Shown piece by piece: positions 15,206 to 24,711 of a stretch of DNA of 35,047 nucleotides; position 1 is the first letter of the stretch; every line of letters starts with the position of its first letter. The notes beneath the pieces are model-generated. The model was not told the DNA's origin. It searched no databases and saw only the letters and a list, made by a program, of their open reading frames with translations. The stretch lies in the NCBI RefSeq assembly GCF_014647195.1, contig NZ_BMOS01000029.1, positions 7,201 through 42,247 on the forward strand, in the 5' to 3' direction. The position numbers and the translations under genes are program-made. The stretch is from Oceanobacillus indicireducens (GTDB lineage Bacteria > Bacillota > Bacilli > Bacillales > Amphibacillaceae).

Positions 15206-16327
15206 ATGGAACCATTAAAACGTACGTCGATTTTTTCGGAGTATGAAAAGTATGGGGCGAAAACGATTGATTTTGGAGGTTGGGATTTACCTGTACAGTT
15301 TTCGGGGATTAAAGAAGAACATAACGCAACTAGAACAAGCGCAGGCCTATTTGATGTGTCCCATATGGGAGAAATTATTGTAAAAGGAAGTAAGGCGGTA
15401 GCATTTCTTCAAACGATGACGACGAATGACATAAGTAAGCTGGAACCGAAGAAAGCACAATACACATTTCTTTGTAACGAGAATGGTGGAGTAGTTGATG
15501 ATTTACTCATCTACATGCTAGGAGAGGACCATTACATGCTCGTCGTTAACGCTGCTAATACTGAAAAAGACTTAAAGTGGTTAAAGAAACATAATAATTA
15601 TGCATCAAATGAAGTTGCGATTGTTGATGAATCGGAACGATATAGTCTTCTAGCCATTCAGGGACCGAAAGCAGAAGCTATTTTACAAGAACTTACCGAC
15701 ACAAACCTAGCTGCAATTAAAGCCTTTCGATTTGAAATGCATGTTGCAATTCATGGGATTGAACAAGGGACGATAGTCTCCCGTTCAGGTTATACGGGTG
15801 AAGATGGTTTTGAAATTTATGTTGCGCCTGAAGAGGCAGGAAAGCTTTGGAATCTTATCTTAGAGACTGGGAAAGAAGCAGGAATTGTACCAGCTGGTCT
15901 CGGGGCTCGAGATACACTGCGCTTTGAGGCAAATTTGCCGTTATATGGGCAGGAACTTTCCGAAACAATTACGCCTATTGAAGCAGGTTTGACTTTTGCG
16001 GTTAAAGTTGCTAAAGAAGCTAATTTCATTGGGAAGGATGTCTTAAAAGAACAGGTTGAAAATGGACCGAAAAGAAAAATTGTCGGTCTGGAAATGATAG
16101 ACAAAGGGATCCCGAGAACCGATTATGAAGTTCTATCTGAAGACGGAGAAAAAGTAATCGGACATATCACGACAGGAACACAATCACCGACTTTAAAGAA
16201 AAATATTGGCCATGCATTACTCGACACGGATTATACAGAAATTGGAACAGAACTGTTGATTCAAGTAAGGAAACGGCAACTGAAAGCGAAAGTAGTACCT
16301 ACACCATTTTATAAAAGAGATAATTAG
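15206..16327 (+). CDS. gcvT: Glycine cleavage system T protein (aminomethyltransferase)
   Basis: The T protein of the glycine cleavage system. It moves the aminomethyl carbon from H protein to tetrahydrofolate, giving 5,10-methylene-THF and ammonia. The 373 residues fit the family. Recognisable segments are [22 protein letters not shown], a folate/active-site region around [14 protein letters not shown], and [13 protein letters not shown] with the conserved RDTLR. ATG 15206 is chosen because GGGAG lies eight bases upstream; ATG 15200 and TTG 15182 are too close to or before that site. It is the first gene behind the glycine riboswitch. Confidence 0.95.
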   Translation: MEPLKRTSIFSEYEKYGAKTIDFGGWDLPVQFSGIKEEHNATRTSAGLFDVSHMGEIIVKGSKAVAFLQTMTTNDISKLEPKKAQYTFLCNENGGVVDDLLIYMLGEDHYMLVVNAANTEKDLKWLKKHNNYASNEVAIVDESERYSLLAIQGPKAEAILQELTDTNLAAIKAFRFEMHVAIHGIEQGTIVSRSGYTGEDGFEIYVAPEEAGKLWNLILETGKEAGIVPAGLGARDTLRFEANLPLYGQELSETITPIEAGLTFAVKVAKEANFIGKDVLKEQVENGPKRKIVGLEMIDKGIPRTDYEVLSEDGEKVIGHITTGTQSPTLKKNIGHALLDTDYTEIGTELLIQVRKRQLKAKVVPTPFYKRDN

Positions 16328-16339
16328 GAGGGATTGGAG

Positions 16340-17689
16340 ATGGGATTTCGCTATTTACCAATGACGGAATCAGATAAATTAGAAATGCTTGATGTAATCG
16401 GTATTGATTCAACAGATGAACTGTTTTCGGACATTCCAGAGGAAATTCGTTTCAAAGGGGAACTAAACGTAAAACCTGCTAAAAATGAATATGAACTAAT
16501 GAAAGAATTAACTGCCATGTCCAATAAAAATGTAAATCTAAAGGATTATACGTCTTATTTGGGAGCAGGAGTCTATGATCATTATATACCTTCTGTTGTA
16601 GACCATGTCATCAGTCGTTCCGAGTTTTATACTGCATATACACCATACCAGCCGGAGATATCCCAAGGGGAACTGCAAGCGATTTTTGAGTTTCAGACAA
16701 TGATTGCTGAATTAACCGGCCAACCGATTGCCAATTCCTCTATGTATGATGGTGCGACAGCGCTAGGTGAAGCAGTTAATTTAACTGCCGCTCATACAAA
16801 AAGAAAAAAAGTACTCGTTTCAAACGCAATTCATCCCGAATCACGGGGAGTAGTGAAGACATATGCTACCGGCCAACATGTGGAAGTTGTTGAGATAGAT
16901 CATAAAGATGGTTTAACGGATCTAGAAGCACTTGAAAGAGAACTCGATGATGATGTAGCTGGTGTCGTCATCCAATATCCGAACTTCTTTGGTCAAGTAG
17001 AGCCTTTAGCAAAGGTACGTGAATTGCTCAATTCCAATAAAAAAGCAATGATGGTCGTTTCTAGTAATCCACTTGCGCTCGGATACTTGACACCACCTGG
17101 TGAATTCGGAGCAGATATCGTCGTCGGGGATACGCAAGTGTTTGGCATACCAGCCCAGTTTGGCGGCCCGCATTGTGGATATTTTGCAACGACGAAAAAG
17201 TTAATGCGAAAAATTCCAGGACGTCTTGTCGGACAGACAACAGACGAAGATGGTGTCCGTGGATTTGTACTTACACTTCAGGCAAGGGAGCAGCATATCC
17301 GAAGGGATAAAGCAACGTCAAATATTTGCTCGAACCAAGCACTGAATGCGCTAGCTAGTTCGGTTGCAATGAGTTCAATTGGAAAGCATGGTTTGAAGAA
17401 AATGGCAAAACTAAATATGAAAAAAGCTCGCTATGCCAAGCAACAATTCGCTGAGATAGGAATTCCTGTCTTATTTGATCAACCATTCTTTAACGAGTTT
17501 GTCATCCAGCTGAACAAAACGGTAAGCGAAGTGAACGAGGCATTACTTACCAAAGGGATTGTCGGTGGATATGATTTGGGACGAGATTACCCAGAATTAG
17601 AAAATTGTATGTTGGTTGCCGTAACGGAAATCCGTTCCAAAGAAGAGATTGATCAATTGATTAAGGAAGTGAGGGATATCAATGGCTAA
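16340..17689 (+). CDS. gcvPA: Glycine dehydrogenase (decarboxylating) subunit 1
   Basis: The N-terminal half of the split P protein, which with GcvPB decarboxylates glycine and loads the aminomethyl group onto H protein. It has 449 residues and a PLP-fold without the PLP lysine, as usual for subunit 1. Conserved parts are [14 protein letters not shown] at the start, [55 protein letters not shown] in two pieces, and the [13 protein letters not shown] end. ATG 16340 has AGGAGGG seven bases upstream; TTG 16334 is too close. It overlaps gcvPB by eight bases, so the subunits are probably made in equal amounts. Confidence 0.95.
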   Translation: MGFRYLPMTESDKLEMLDVIGIDSTDELFSDIPEEIRFKGELNVKPAKNEYELMKELTAMSNKNVNLKDYTSYLGAGVYDHYIPSVVDHVISRSEFYTAYTPYQPEISQGELQAIFEFQTMIAELTGQPIANSSMYDGATALGEAVNLTAAHTKRKKVLVSNAIHPESRGVVKTYATGQHVEVVEIDHKDGLTDLEALERELDDDVAGVVIQYPNFFGQVEPLAKVRELLNSNKKAMMVVSSNPLALGYLTPPGEFGADIVVGDTQVFGIPAQFGGPHCGYFATTKKLMRKIPGRLVGQTTDEDGVRGFVLTLQAREQHIRRDKATSNICSNQALNALASSVAMSSIGKHGLKKMAKLNMKKARYAKQQFAEIGIPVLFDQPFFNEFVIQLNKTVSEVNEALLTKGIVGGYDLGRDYPELENCMLVAVTEIRSKEEIDQLIKEVRDING

Positions 17690-19151
17690 GAATGAATTTC
17701 CATTAATCTTTGAACGCAGTAAAAAGGAGCGAACAAGTTATAGCTTACCTGATCTTGATGTACCAGATATCGATTTGGATGCGGAATTTGAAACGCCGTA
17801 TGTTCGGAAGACTGCTCCGGAATTACCTGAAGTAAGTGAACTCGAAATTATGCGGCATTATACAGGATTATCGAATCGGAACTATGGAGTGGATTCCGGG
17901 TTTTATCCGCTTGGTTCATGTACCATGAAATATAACCCGAAAATTAATGAAGATGTAGCGCGGCTCCCGGGATTTACCCATATCCACCCATATCAAGATC
18001 CGAAAACCGTACAAGGTGCACTTGAAATGATGTATGATTTGCAAACCTCACTTAAAGAAATTACTGGAATGCATGAAGTATCTTTACAATCGGCAGCTGG
18101 AGCACAGGGCGAATGGGCCGCGTTAATGATGATTCGTGCTTTCCATGAGGCGAACGGGGAGCATCACCGGACAAAGGTCATCGTTCCGGATTCCGCTCAC
18201 GGGACAAATCCAGCATCTGCTGCAGTGGCAGGCTTTGATGCTATAACAGTGAAATCCAATGAAGACGGTCTTGTTGATATTGAAGATTTAAAGCGGGTTG
18301 TAGATGAAAATACAGCTGCTTTAATGCTTACGAATCCGAACACACTTGGTCTCTTTGAAAAAGAAATTATGGAGATGGCCGAGATTGTTCATGGTGTCGG
18401 TGGGAAGCTTTACTATGATGGTGCAAACCTAAACGCAATTATGGGTTATACAAGACCAGGAGATATGGGCTTTGATGCTGTTCATTTGAATCTCCATAAA
18501 ACATTTACAGGCCCTCATGGTGGCGGTGGACCAGGTTCAGGACCAATTGGGGTATCAGAAGAGCTTGCACCATTTTTACCTAAGCCATTAATTGTGAAAG
18601 AGAATGATGAATATAAATTAGAACATGACCGTCCGCAGTCCATCGGCCGTATTAAGGCATATTATGGAAACTTTGGAATCAATTTGCGTGCCTATACTTA
18701 TATTCGTACAATGGGTGCAGAAGGATTAAAGAAAGTTAGTGAATACGCGGTTTTAAATGCGAACTACATGATGCGCAGATTAGAGCAGATATATGATTTA
18801 CCTTATAAGCAACATTGTATGCATGAGTTTGTTCTATCTGGGAAAAAACAGAAAAAACTCGGTGTCCGTACACTCGATATTGCAAAGCGTCTGCTAGACT
18901 TCAACTATCATCCGCCAACAATCTATTTCCCGTTAATTGTTGAGGAAGGGATGATGATTGAACCGACGGAAACAGAGTCTAAAGAGACGCTGGATGGTTT
19001 CATCGATGCTATGATAAACATTGCAAAAGAAGCAGAAGAAGATCCTGAAATCGTTCAAGAAGCACCACATCACACAATTGTAAAGCGAATGGACGAAACG
19101 ACCGCAGCAAGAAAACCAATTCTTCGTTACACACGTGAAGACAATTCATAA
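17682..19151 (+). CDS. gcvPB: Glycine dehydrogenase (decarboxylating) subunit 2
   Basis: The PLP-carrying half of the glycine cleavage P protein, 489 residues. The PLP-binding lysine is Lys273 in [17 protein letters not shown], and a conserved PLP-site segment [10 protein letters not shown] is at residues 171-180. [14 protein letters not shown] and HPPTIYFPL are further family marks. It overlaps the end of gcvPA by eight bases and is the last gene of the operon; gcvH, the lipoyl carrier, is not in this window. A hairpin terminator follows about 20 bases after the stop. Confidence 0.95.
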   Translation: MAKNEFPLIFERSKKERTSYSLPDLDVPDIDLDAEFETPYVRKTAPELPEVSELEIMRHYTGLSNRNYGVDSGFYPLGSCTMKYNPKINEDVARLPGFTHIHPYQDPKTVQGALEMMYDLQTSLKEITGMHEVSLQSAAGAQGEWAALMMIRAFHEANGEHHRTKVIVPDSAHGTNPASAAVAGFDAITVKSNEDGLVDIEDLKRVVDENTAALMLTNPNTLGLFEKEIMEMAEIVHGVGGKLYYDGANLNAIMGYTRPGDMGFDAVHLNLHKTFTGPHGGGGPGSGPIGVSEELAPFLPKPLIVKENDEYKLEHDRPQSIGRIKAYYGNFGINLRAYTYIRTMGAEGLKKVSEYAVLNANYMMRRLEQIYDLPYKQHCMHEFVLSGKKQKKLGVRTLDIAKRLLDFNYHPPTIYFPLIVEEGMMIEPTETESKETLDGFIDAMINIAKEAEEDPEIVQEAPHHTIVKRMDETTAARKPILRYTREDNS

Positions 19152-19171
19152 TGGATAGGGAAAATAAAAAA

Positions 19172-19210
19172 GCCGACAGACTATGAGTAAAAAAGTCTGT
19201 CGGCTTCTCT
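19172..19210. terminator. Terminator between gcvPB and yqhL
   Basis: GCCGACAGACT (19172-19182) and AGTCTGTCGGC (19194-19204) form an 11-bp stem. It is followed by TTCTCTCTT on the plus strand and preceded by AAAATAAAAAA, a T-run for the minus strand. It can serve both convergent genes. Confidence 0.85.
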
Positions 19211-19215
19211 CTTAC

Positions 19216-19587
19216 CTATTTTGCTTTTATTTTTCCAGTCCAGTTTTTGAATCCGCCTTTTAATTGGTAGAGTTCTTTATAACCTTGTTTGTGTAGAATT
19301 TGGGCAGCGCGACCTGAACGGCTGCTTTTTTGACAATATAAATAAACTGGCTTGTCCTTTCTGATTTCTACTAGACGCTGTTTCAGTTGTGTTACTGGGA
19401 TATTCCGTGCCCCGAGGATATGACCAGCATCATATTCTTGTGGCTCACGTACATCAATTAATTGGGCTTTTCGGTAGCCCTCAATCCACTGATCCTGATT
19501 GAGTACATTCAAAATCATTTTCTGTCTGTAATACCGGAATATCGAAAAAACAAGCAATGCAACTAAAACAATTAATAAAACTGACAT
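19216..19587 (-). CDS. yqhL: Membrane-anchored rhodanese-like protein YqhL
   Basis: A 123-residue protein with one N-terminal membrane helix (MSVLLIVLVALLVFSIFRYY) followed by a cytoplasmic rhodanese domain. It has LIDVREPQEYDAGHI, which opens the fold, and the active-site loop YCQKSSRSGRAA with the cysteine expected to accept sulfur. The physiological sulfur partner is unknown. ATG 19587 is chosen for its position after GGGGGAAAAAAT; the longer frame adds ten codons without a ribosome site. It is convergent with the gcv operon. Confidence 0.9.
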   Translation of the reverse strand: MSVLLIVLVALLVFSIFRYYRQKMILNVLNQDQWIEGYRKAQLIDVREPQEYDAGHILGARNIPVTQLKQRLVEIRKDKPVYLYCQKSSRSGRAAQILHKQGYKELYQLKGGFKNWTGKIKAK

Positions 19588-19768
19588 ATTTTTTCCCCCG
19601 TCTTTCTCATATCTCAACTCATATTATAAAATACTTTTAACCGCTTTAAAAGCATTTCGAATAGCCGGTCCTTTTTTATAAAAAAATAATTTATATAAAA
19701 GTCGATACTAAGGTCGATACCTGTAAGCTTTTCGGTATTTTTCCGCAGGTTTGTGTAAACTTATTCTC

Positions 19769-19797
19769 TTGACAAAAACTCACATATATTGTTTAAT
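19769..19797 (+). promoter_or_regulatory. Sigma-A promoter of nrdJ
   Basis: A perfect TTGACA at 19769-19774 and TTTAAT at 19792-19797 are separated by 17 bases. It is the only strong promoter in the 331-base gap before nrdJ. The rest of 19588-19768 shows only a short direct repeat of GTCGATAC and AT-rich sequence. Confidence 0.8.
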
Positions 19798-19845
19798 ACA
19801 CAATATATAGTGTGTTCACTCGTTAATTGATACCATATATTGTTT
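19798..19845 (+). promoter_or_regulatory. Pair of NrdR boxes overlapping the nrdJ transcription start
   Basis: Box 1, ACACAATATATAGTGT (19798-19813), fits the NrdR consensus ACACwATATATwGTGT at all 16 positions. Box 2, ATACCATATATTGTTT (19830-19845), fits at 13. Their starts are 32 bases apart, about three helical turns, the spacing known for NrdR operators. They begin right after the -10 box, so bound NrdR would block transcription of nrdJ when dATP is high. The nrdR gene itself is not in the window. Confidence 0.85.
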
Positions 19846-19918
19846 TAAATATTATAAAACGTGGTACTACATAATTATAACACATTACACATAAAAAGAT
19901 GAATAAAGGAGTGGTTTC

Positions 19919-22805
19919 GTGTCGACGATATTAGAAAAAGTGAATGGAATTGATGTTGTTTCATTGAATAAGGATATTGAATTATTTGATGCAGTACATC
20001 CGATTACTAGTGATATGAAGCTCACACATAGTGGAGTCTCACGCTTAGTTATGCTCGACAGATACGCTTTTAAAGATACAGGAAAAGCTACATTAAAAAC
20101 TGGTGATTTTGTTGTTTTAACAGTGAAATCCGATCCTAAATTCCCAGCTAGAGGGTTAGGATTTGTACAAGCAATCAATTGGGAGAAAAATGAAGCAGAT
20201 ATTAAAGTTCTGGATGAATTTGTATCTACCCTCGATAACGAAGTAGAGATGGAAACAGGTATTATCACGCGTTCGCTTGATGTAATTGATAAACCGCTTG
20301 AAGTCTTTTATGAGCAAATCGCTAAACGAAATGCGACCGGCTTAGCAGTAGTGGAGGAAACGGAAGAAAAACGTAAAGAATCATTTGAAATGTTTTATAA
20401 GGAACTAGCTGATCTTAATTTCGTGCCAGCAGGACGTGTGTTATACGGTGCAGGTGCAAATACGGATGTAACATACTTTAATTGCTATGTGATGCCATAT
20501 GTAAAAGATTCCCGGGAAGGTATTTCCGATCACCGGAAGCAAGTAATGGAAATCATGTCCCGTGGTGGAGGAGTAGGGACAAATGGTTCAACACTTCGTC
20601 CGAGAAACACATTGGCACGCGGAGTAAACGGAAAGTCATCCGGATCCGTATCCTGGCTTGACGATATTGCCAAACTGACTCATTTAGTAGAACAAGGCGG
20701 ATCGAGACGTGGTAAATCTGCTTAAGTGCCTCGTCTATAAATAAACCTCGTGAATTGCTGGAAACTCTTTTTATGACTTGCTGGCTACAACGTAACTGGA
20801 AACGGTAAGCGTGAATGCTTGAAAACAGCAAGTGGTTAAAGACAATCAGCAGCCAAGCACCTGCTCGAATGGTGAAGGTTCAACGACCATCGAAAGCACA
20901 CTTAAATGTGGAAGCGAGTAGAGTAGGAGTCAAGTGACTCCGAAGTGCGAGGACATTCGAAAGGGAATGTAAGATATGGTCTGAACTTCAGGGTGACCTG
21001 GAGAGTTGATGTAACGGATCAACGCAACATAATTGGCGCAAATGATTATGCTTGTGGATTCTCACCCGGATATTATTGAGTTCATCATCTCAAAAATGCA
21101 GAATCCGCGTATTTTAAGATATTTAATCGAAAATACAGAAGATGAACAAATCAAAACGCTGGCAAGAGAAAAACTGAACTTCACTCCACTTACAGAGACG
21201 GAGATTGATTTATATACAAGTGTACAAAACTATAAAGGTTTCCCAGGTCTTGGAGGATTTACAGAGGCCTCCATGCGTGAGGCTGGGCAGAAGTTAAGAG
21301 ATGGCGGTTCCTATAGTGTTCATAATCCAGATTTCCTAACAGGAGCTAATATTTCCGTATGTATTACAAAAGAATTCATGGAAGCTGTAGAAAATGACGA
21401 AATGTATGAACTGCGCTTCCCGGATGTGGAAAATTATACACCGGAAGAAATGAAAGCATATAACGAAAAGTGGCATGAAGTTGGCGACGTTCGTAAGTGG
21501 GAAGCAATGGGTTATGGTGTTCGCGTTTATCGCCGCATCCGAGCTAAAGAACTATGGAACTTAATCAACGTTTGTGCGACCTATTCCGCAGAACCTGGAA
21601 TTTTCTTTATCGATAATGCGAATGATATGACAAACGCATCAAGCTACGGACAGCAAGTTGTCGCAACAAACCCATGTGGAGAACAGCCACTCGCACCCTA
21701 CAGTGTATGTAACTTGGCTGCTGTAAACTTAGCGGTAATGGCTGACAAAGTAAACAAAACAGTGGACTATGAGAAACTAAAAGAAACAGTCCGCACCGGA
21801 GTTAGAATGCAGGATAATGTTATTGATGCAACACCATATTTCCTTGAAGAAAATAGAAAGCAAGCCCTCGGTGAACGTCGGGTTGGCCTTGGGGTAATGG
21901 GGCTGCACGACCTGCTCATCTACACGGAAACGAGATATGGTTCAGAAGAAGGTAACGCACTTGTTGATAAAGTATTTGAAACAATTGCAACGAGCGCTTA
22001 CCGAGCTTCCATTGAACTTGCAAAAGAAAAAGGCAGTTTCCCGTTCTTGATCGGTGAAACAGATGAAGAAACGAATCGGTTGCGTCATGCATTTATCAAT
22101 ACTGGTTATATGAAAACAATGCCGGAAGATATTCGCGAAGGTATTTTGAAACACGGTATTCGTAACTCCCACTTGCTAACAGTTGCTCCGACTGGAAGCA
22201 CTGGAACAATGGTTGGGGTATCGACTGGGCTTGAGCCATACTTCTCCTTCTCCTACTTCAGAAGTGGTCGCTTAGGTAAATTTATTGAAGTGAATGCAGC
22301 AATTGTTGAGGAGTATTTGGAGAACAATCCAGAAGCAGATAAAGAAAACTTACCAGAATGGTTCGTATCTGCGATGGATCTTTCAGCTGAAGAACATGCG
22401 GATACACAATGTGTCATCCAGCGCTGGGTAGACAGCTCTATTTCGAAAACAGTTAACGCTCCAAAAGGCTACACGGTTGAACAAGTAGAAAGTGTCTATC
22501 AGAGATTGTACAAGGGAGGAGCAAAAGGCGGAACCGTATATGTTGACGGAAGCCGTGACTCTCAAGTACTGACACTGAAAGCCGAAGAAAATACAGTTGG
22601 CGAGCAGACAGAATTGTTCGAAGATGAAACTGATAAGCCGAAAGTTGTTTTAATGGACACAATTCAAGAACTGGATTCTACAAATGTAAATATCGGTTCT
22701 GAAATTGGGGATACATGCCCAGTATGTCGCCAGGGAAGCATTGAGGACATTGGTGGATGCAACACATGTACAAACTGTGCTGCCCAATTAAAATGTGGTA
22801 TATAA
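19919..22805 (+). CDS. nrdJ: B12-dependent (class II) ribonucleotide reductase NrdJ, joined over a group I intron
   Basis: Reduces ribonucleotides to deoxyribonucleotides with adenosylcobalamin as radical source. The coding parts are 19919-20713 (265 codons) and 21036-22805 (589 codons plus stop), giving 854 residues; unspliced RNA meets a stop four codons into the intron. GTG 19919 follows AAAGGAG. Marks in the joined protein are the redox Cys189 (YFNCYVMPY), GGGVGTNGSTLRP, GGSRRG|AQMIML across the junction, NPCGEQPLAPYSVCNL (Cys479 and Cys490), APTGSTGTMVGVSTG, and a C-terminal cysteine cluster (CPVCRQG...CNTCTNC). Transcription is probably controlled by NrdR. The gene stands where B. subtilis has yqhM, and ends in a strong terminator. 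Confidence 0.92.
20714..21035 (+). ncRNA. Group I self-splicing intron in nrdJ (no ORF, 322 nt)
   Basis: The 5' exon ends in U (20713) and the intron in G (21035), as group I introns require. P1: exon AGACGTGGT (20705-20713) pairs with the guide GCCTCGTCT (20728-20736), with one U-U mismatch and the U-G pair at the splice site. P4: TTGCTG (20755-20760) with CAGCAG (20847-20852). P7: GACCA (20885-20889) with TGGTC (20977-20981), inside the conserved GTTCAACGACCAT and AAGATATGGTCT. P9 is CAGG-GTGA-CCTG (20989-21000), and P9.1 pairs GTTGAT with ATCAAC. Hairpins between the P7 strands (GGAGTC/GACTCC, ACATTC/GAATGT) suggest subgroup IA. Splicing restores the frame at phase 0. No homing endonuclease is present. 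Confidence 0.93.
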
Positions 22806-22833
22806 AAGTTAAACTAGAAATGGAATTTGATAA

Positions 22834-22873
22834 AACAACCTCTTAGGTATATAGCCATAAGAGGTTGTTTTTT
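22834..22873 (+). terminator. Terminator of nrdJ
   Basis: AACAACCTCTTA and TAAGAGGTTGTT form a 12-bp stem followed by TTTT. It begins about 28 bases after the nrdJ stop codon. Confidence 0.9.
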
Positions 22874-22902
22874 GCTATTGTATGGGCTAACTCTGCATTT
22901 GT

Positions 22903-23058
22903 CACGTATTAACGCTCTGTAATACCCCTACCTTTAAACAAGAGGGAAAACCAAAAAGGTAAGGTGGGGGATATACAGCCCGTAAATACCTGATTCTGTT
23001 CAACTAACATTCAGTGGGGGAGGTAAGGAAACCCCGACTGAATGAAGTTTCACTTTAT
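22903..23058 (+). mobile_element. IS200/IS605-like mini-element (PATE), copy 1
   Basis: A 156-bp structured element starting CACGTATTAACG and ending AATGAAGTTTCACTTTAT. It shares these ends and an internal GTGGGGGATATACAG...CCGTAAATACCTGATTCTG block with 29546-29707. It can fold into a long left hairpin (CTCTGTA.../...TACAG, with paired C-runs and G-runs) and a short right hairpin with GGGG/CCCC arms. The base pattern is that of palindromic ends of IS200/IS605 elements; the left flank here is TTTGT instead of the TTTAT of the other copies. It carries no gene. Confidence 0.65.
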
Positions 23059-23081
23059 TTCAACGCGTTTCGTAACAAGTA

Positions 23082-23110
23082 TTTTCAAAAAATAATAAAA
23101 ATGGTATAGT
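23082..23110 (+). promoter_or_regulatory. Promoter of the MFS leader region
   Basis: TTTTCA (23082-23087), 17 bases, then TATAGT (23105-23110) with a TGG extension. It lies just after the mini-element and 33 bases before the leader ORF. Confidence 0.6.
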
Positions 23111-23142
23111 ATGTAGAACCAATATTAGAAAGAGAGTGATAG

Positions 23143-23223
23143 ATGATGACAGTCTGCATCGATAATCCCAATATTAGCAAAAAAAGAGCGGGAGTAGAAC
23201 GGAGCATTGTCTATATTAATTAA
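23143..23223 (+). CDS. Leader peptide (26 aa) upstream of the MFS efflux gene
   Basis: A short open frame, MMTVCIDNPNISKKRAGVER followed by SIVYIN, with an AGAGAG-type ribosome site. It resembles no peptide I know. It ends 50 bases before the efflux gene start. The codons for RAG contain GCGGGAG (23188-23194), which can pair with CTTCCGC (23244-23250). That same segment can alternatively pair with GCGGAGG (23259-23265), which holds the ribosome site of the efflux gene. This is the arrangement expected of an antibiotic-induced translation attenuator; the peptide role is inferred. Confidence 0.5.
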   Translation: MMTVCIDNPNISKKRAGVERSIVYIN

Positions 23224-23243
23224 TACAGTGTAAAAAAAATTTG

Positions 23244-23265
23244 CTTCCGCATCAATGAGCGGAGG
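23244..23265 (+). promoter_or_regulatory. Hairpin hiding the ribosome-binding site of the MFS gene
   Basis: CTTCCGC (23244-23250), loop ATCAATGA, then GCGGAGG (23259-23265). The right arm is the Shine-Dalgarno sequence of the TTG at 23273. A competing partner for the left arm lies inside the leader ORF. Confidence 0.55.
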
Positions 23266-23272
23266 ATAAAAG

Positions 23273-24524
23273 TTGAATTTTTCAAAACAGAATACTTTTT
23301 ACGTTTTTTTATGGATAATTGTAAGTCAATTTGTTTCTTTATTGGGATCATCAATGACCCGGTTTGTGTTAGGTATTTGGGTTTATCAGTCTACAGGCCA
23401 AGTGCTTAACTTTGCAATGGTTTTGGTTGCAAGTTATTTACCGAGTGTTGTGGTCTCTCCATTTGTTGGTAACTACATTGATCGTAAAGGACCTAGATTG
23501 GCTTTGGCTGTCGGTGGGATTTTAGGAACTGGAGTACTCGCGATTGGAACGGTTGTTGCGATGGCTGATGGGCTCATGTTGTTTTTTATTTTTCTTCTGA
23601 CAATAACATTATCTGTTGTAAGAGCGCTAGAAACGCCTGCCTTACAAACGCTGACACCGATGCTAGTTTCGGAAGAACGCTTGTCACAGGCAAATGGAAT
23701 GCTTGCATCTGCAACCTCAACAACGAATATTGTTGGACCAGTACTTGGCGGTGCGCTTTATGCCTTTGGTTCAATAGACTGGATTATAGGAATCAATTTT
23801 GTCACCTACTTGCTAGGATTAATTGTTGTTCTTATTTTATGGGAACGTCTAGATAAAAAAATTGAGAACGACGATAAAAAGCAACAGACCAGCTTTTGGT
23901 TAGATTTAATCAATGGATTTCACTATACATACAGTCATAAAGCATTATTTTCAATGATTATGTTCCATACTTGGCTTAATGTTGCACTAGGGGTAAATAG
24001 TGTCATTCGCCAACCTTATATTTTAGACTTTGGTTCAGAAGAGCAGTTTGGGCTTGTGACTTCTTTATTTGGTGTTGGCATGGTGCTTGGTAGTATTGTT
24101 ATGTCAACCTTGAAAGTAAAAAACAAGATGATTAGGTATGTTCTTTTATCTTCACTGGGGATGGGACTTGCTGTACTCCCGAGCGCATTTAGGGTTGATC
24201 GGCTGCATATGGATTGTGATGGGTTTTTTATTGCCGATTACGAATACATTAAGTATTACGCTTATTCAGCGTAATACAGATCCTGTATACCTAGGTCGAG
24301 TATTTTCAATTTCCAGAATGCTTTCATGGGCAACACTTCCGTTAGCTTATGTCATTGGAGGATTAGCAGGAGACTGGCTAGTAAGTTATCAAGTTACATT
24401 TATGTTTTTAAATCCGTACGGGTTCTTACTTGTAGTGGCAGGAGTATCTATTGCGGTCATTATTGCCTACTACTCCCTTTTTAGCAGCATTGAAGAGCTA
24501 GAGAAAAAACAAAAGACCATATAA
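23273..24524 (+). pseudogene. MFS drug efflux transporter, frameshifted
   Basis: A 12-helix major facilitator of the macrolide-efflux-like type: FVLGIWVYQSTGQVLNFAMV near the start and the loop motif NYIDRKGPRLALAVGG between helices 2 and 3. Two overlapping frames (23273-24274 and 24138-24524) together give about 417 residues, the normal length. The frame changes near 24187-24196: one frame reads LPSAF, the next continues GLIGCIWIVMGFLLPITNT through the last helices to a full C-terminus. One missing base explains it. The gene is either broken or carries a sequencing error. TTG 23273 has GGAGG eight bases upstream. The substrate is not known. Confidence 0.8.
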
Positions 24525-24534
24525 CGTTGTAAAT

Positions 24535-24569
24535 GAAAACCGGCCTTCTTTAATAGATTGCCGGTTTTC
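24535..24569 (+). terminator. Terminator after the MFS gene
   Basis: GAAAACCGGC and GCCGGTTTTC form a perfect 10-bp stem around a 15-base loop. The T-run is short (TTTT inside the right arm), and a looser T stretch follows. Confidence 0.65.
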
Positions 24570-24711
24570 AGGGTCTTTTGAAAAATATGGTAAGAAATTG
24601 GGTGAAGTTTAGCAAAATTGATGGAAAGAGGGGGAATGAAACAGAGTGAGTACCCACAATAATAAGATTTAGTACGTTTATTTGTTTTCTACTCTTTTGG
24701 ATTTTGTTTGA

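Noticed and set aside
19779-19794. Third NrdR-like site (ATATATTGTTT) inside the promoter
   Set aside because: Only the right half fits. The left half is out of register and the distance to the perfect box (19 bases) is not a whole number of turns.
21033-22805. A separate reductase gene starting at TTG 21033
   Set aside because: TTG 21033-21035 is the last three bases of the group I intron. There is no ribosome site, and the protein lacks the N-terminal 265 residues supplied by the first exon.
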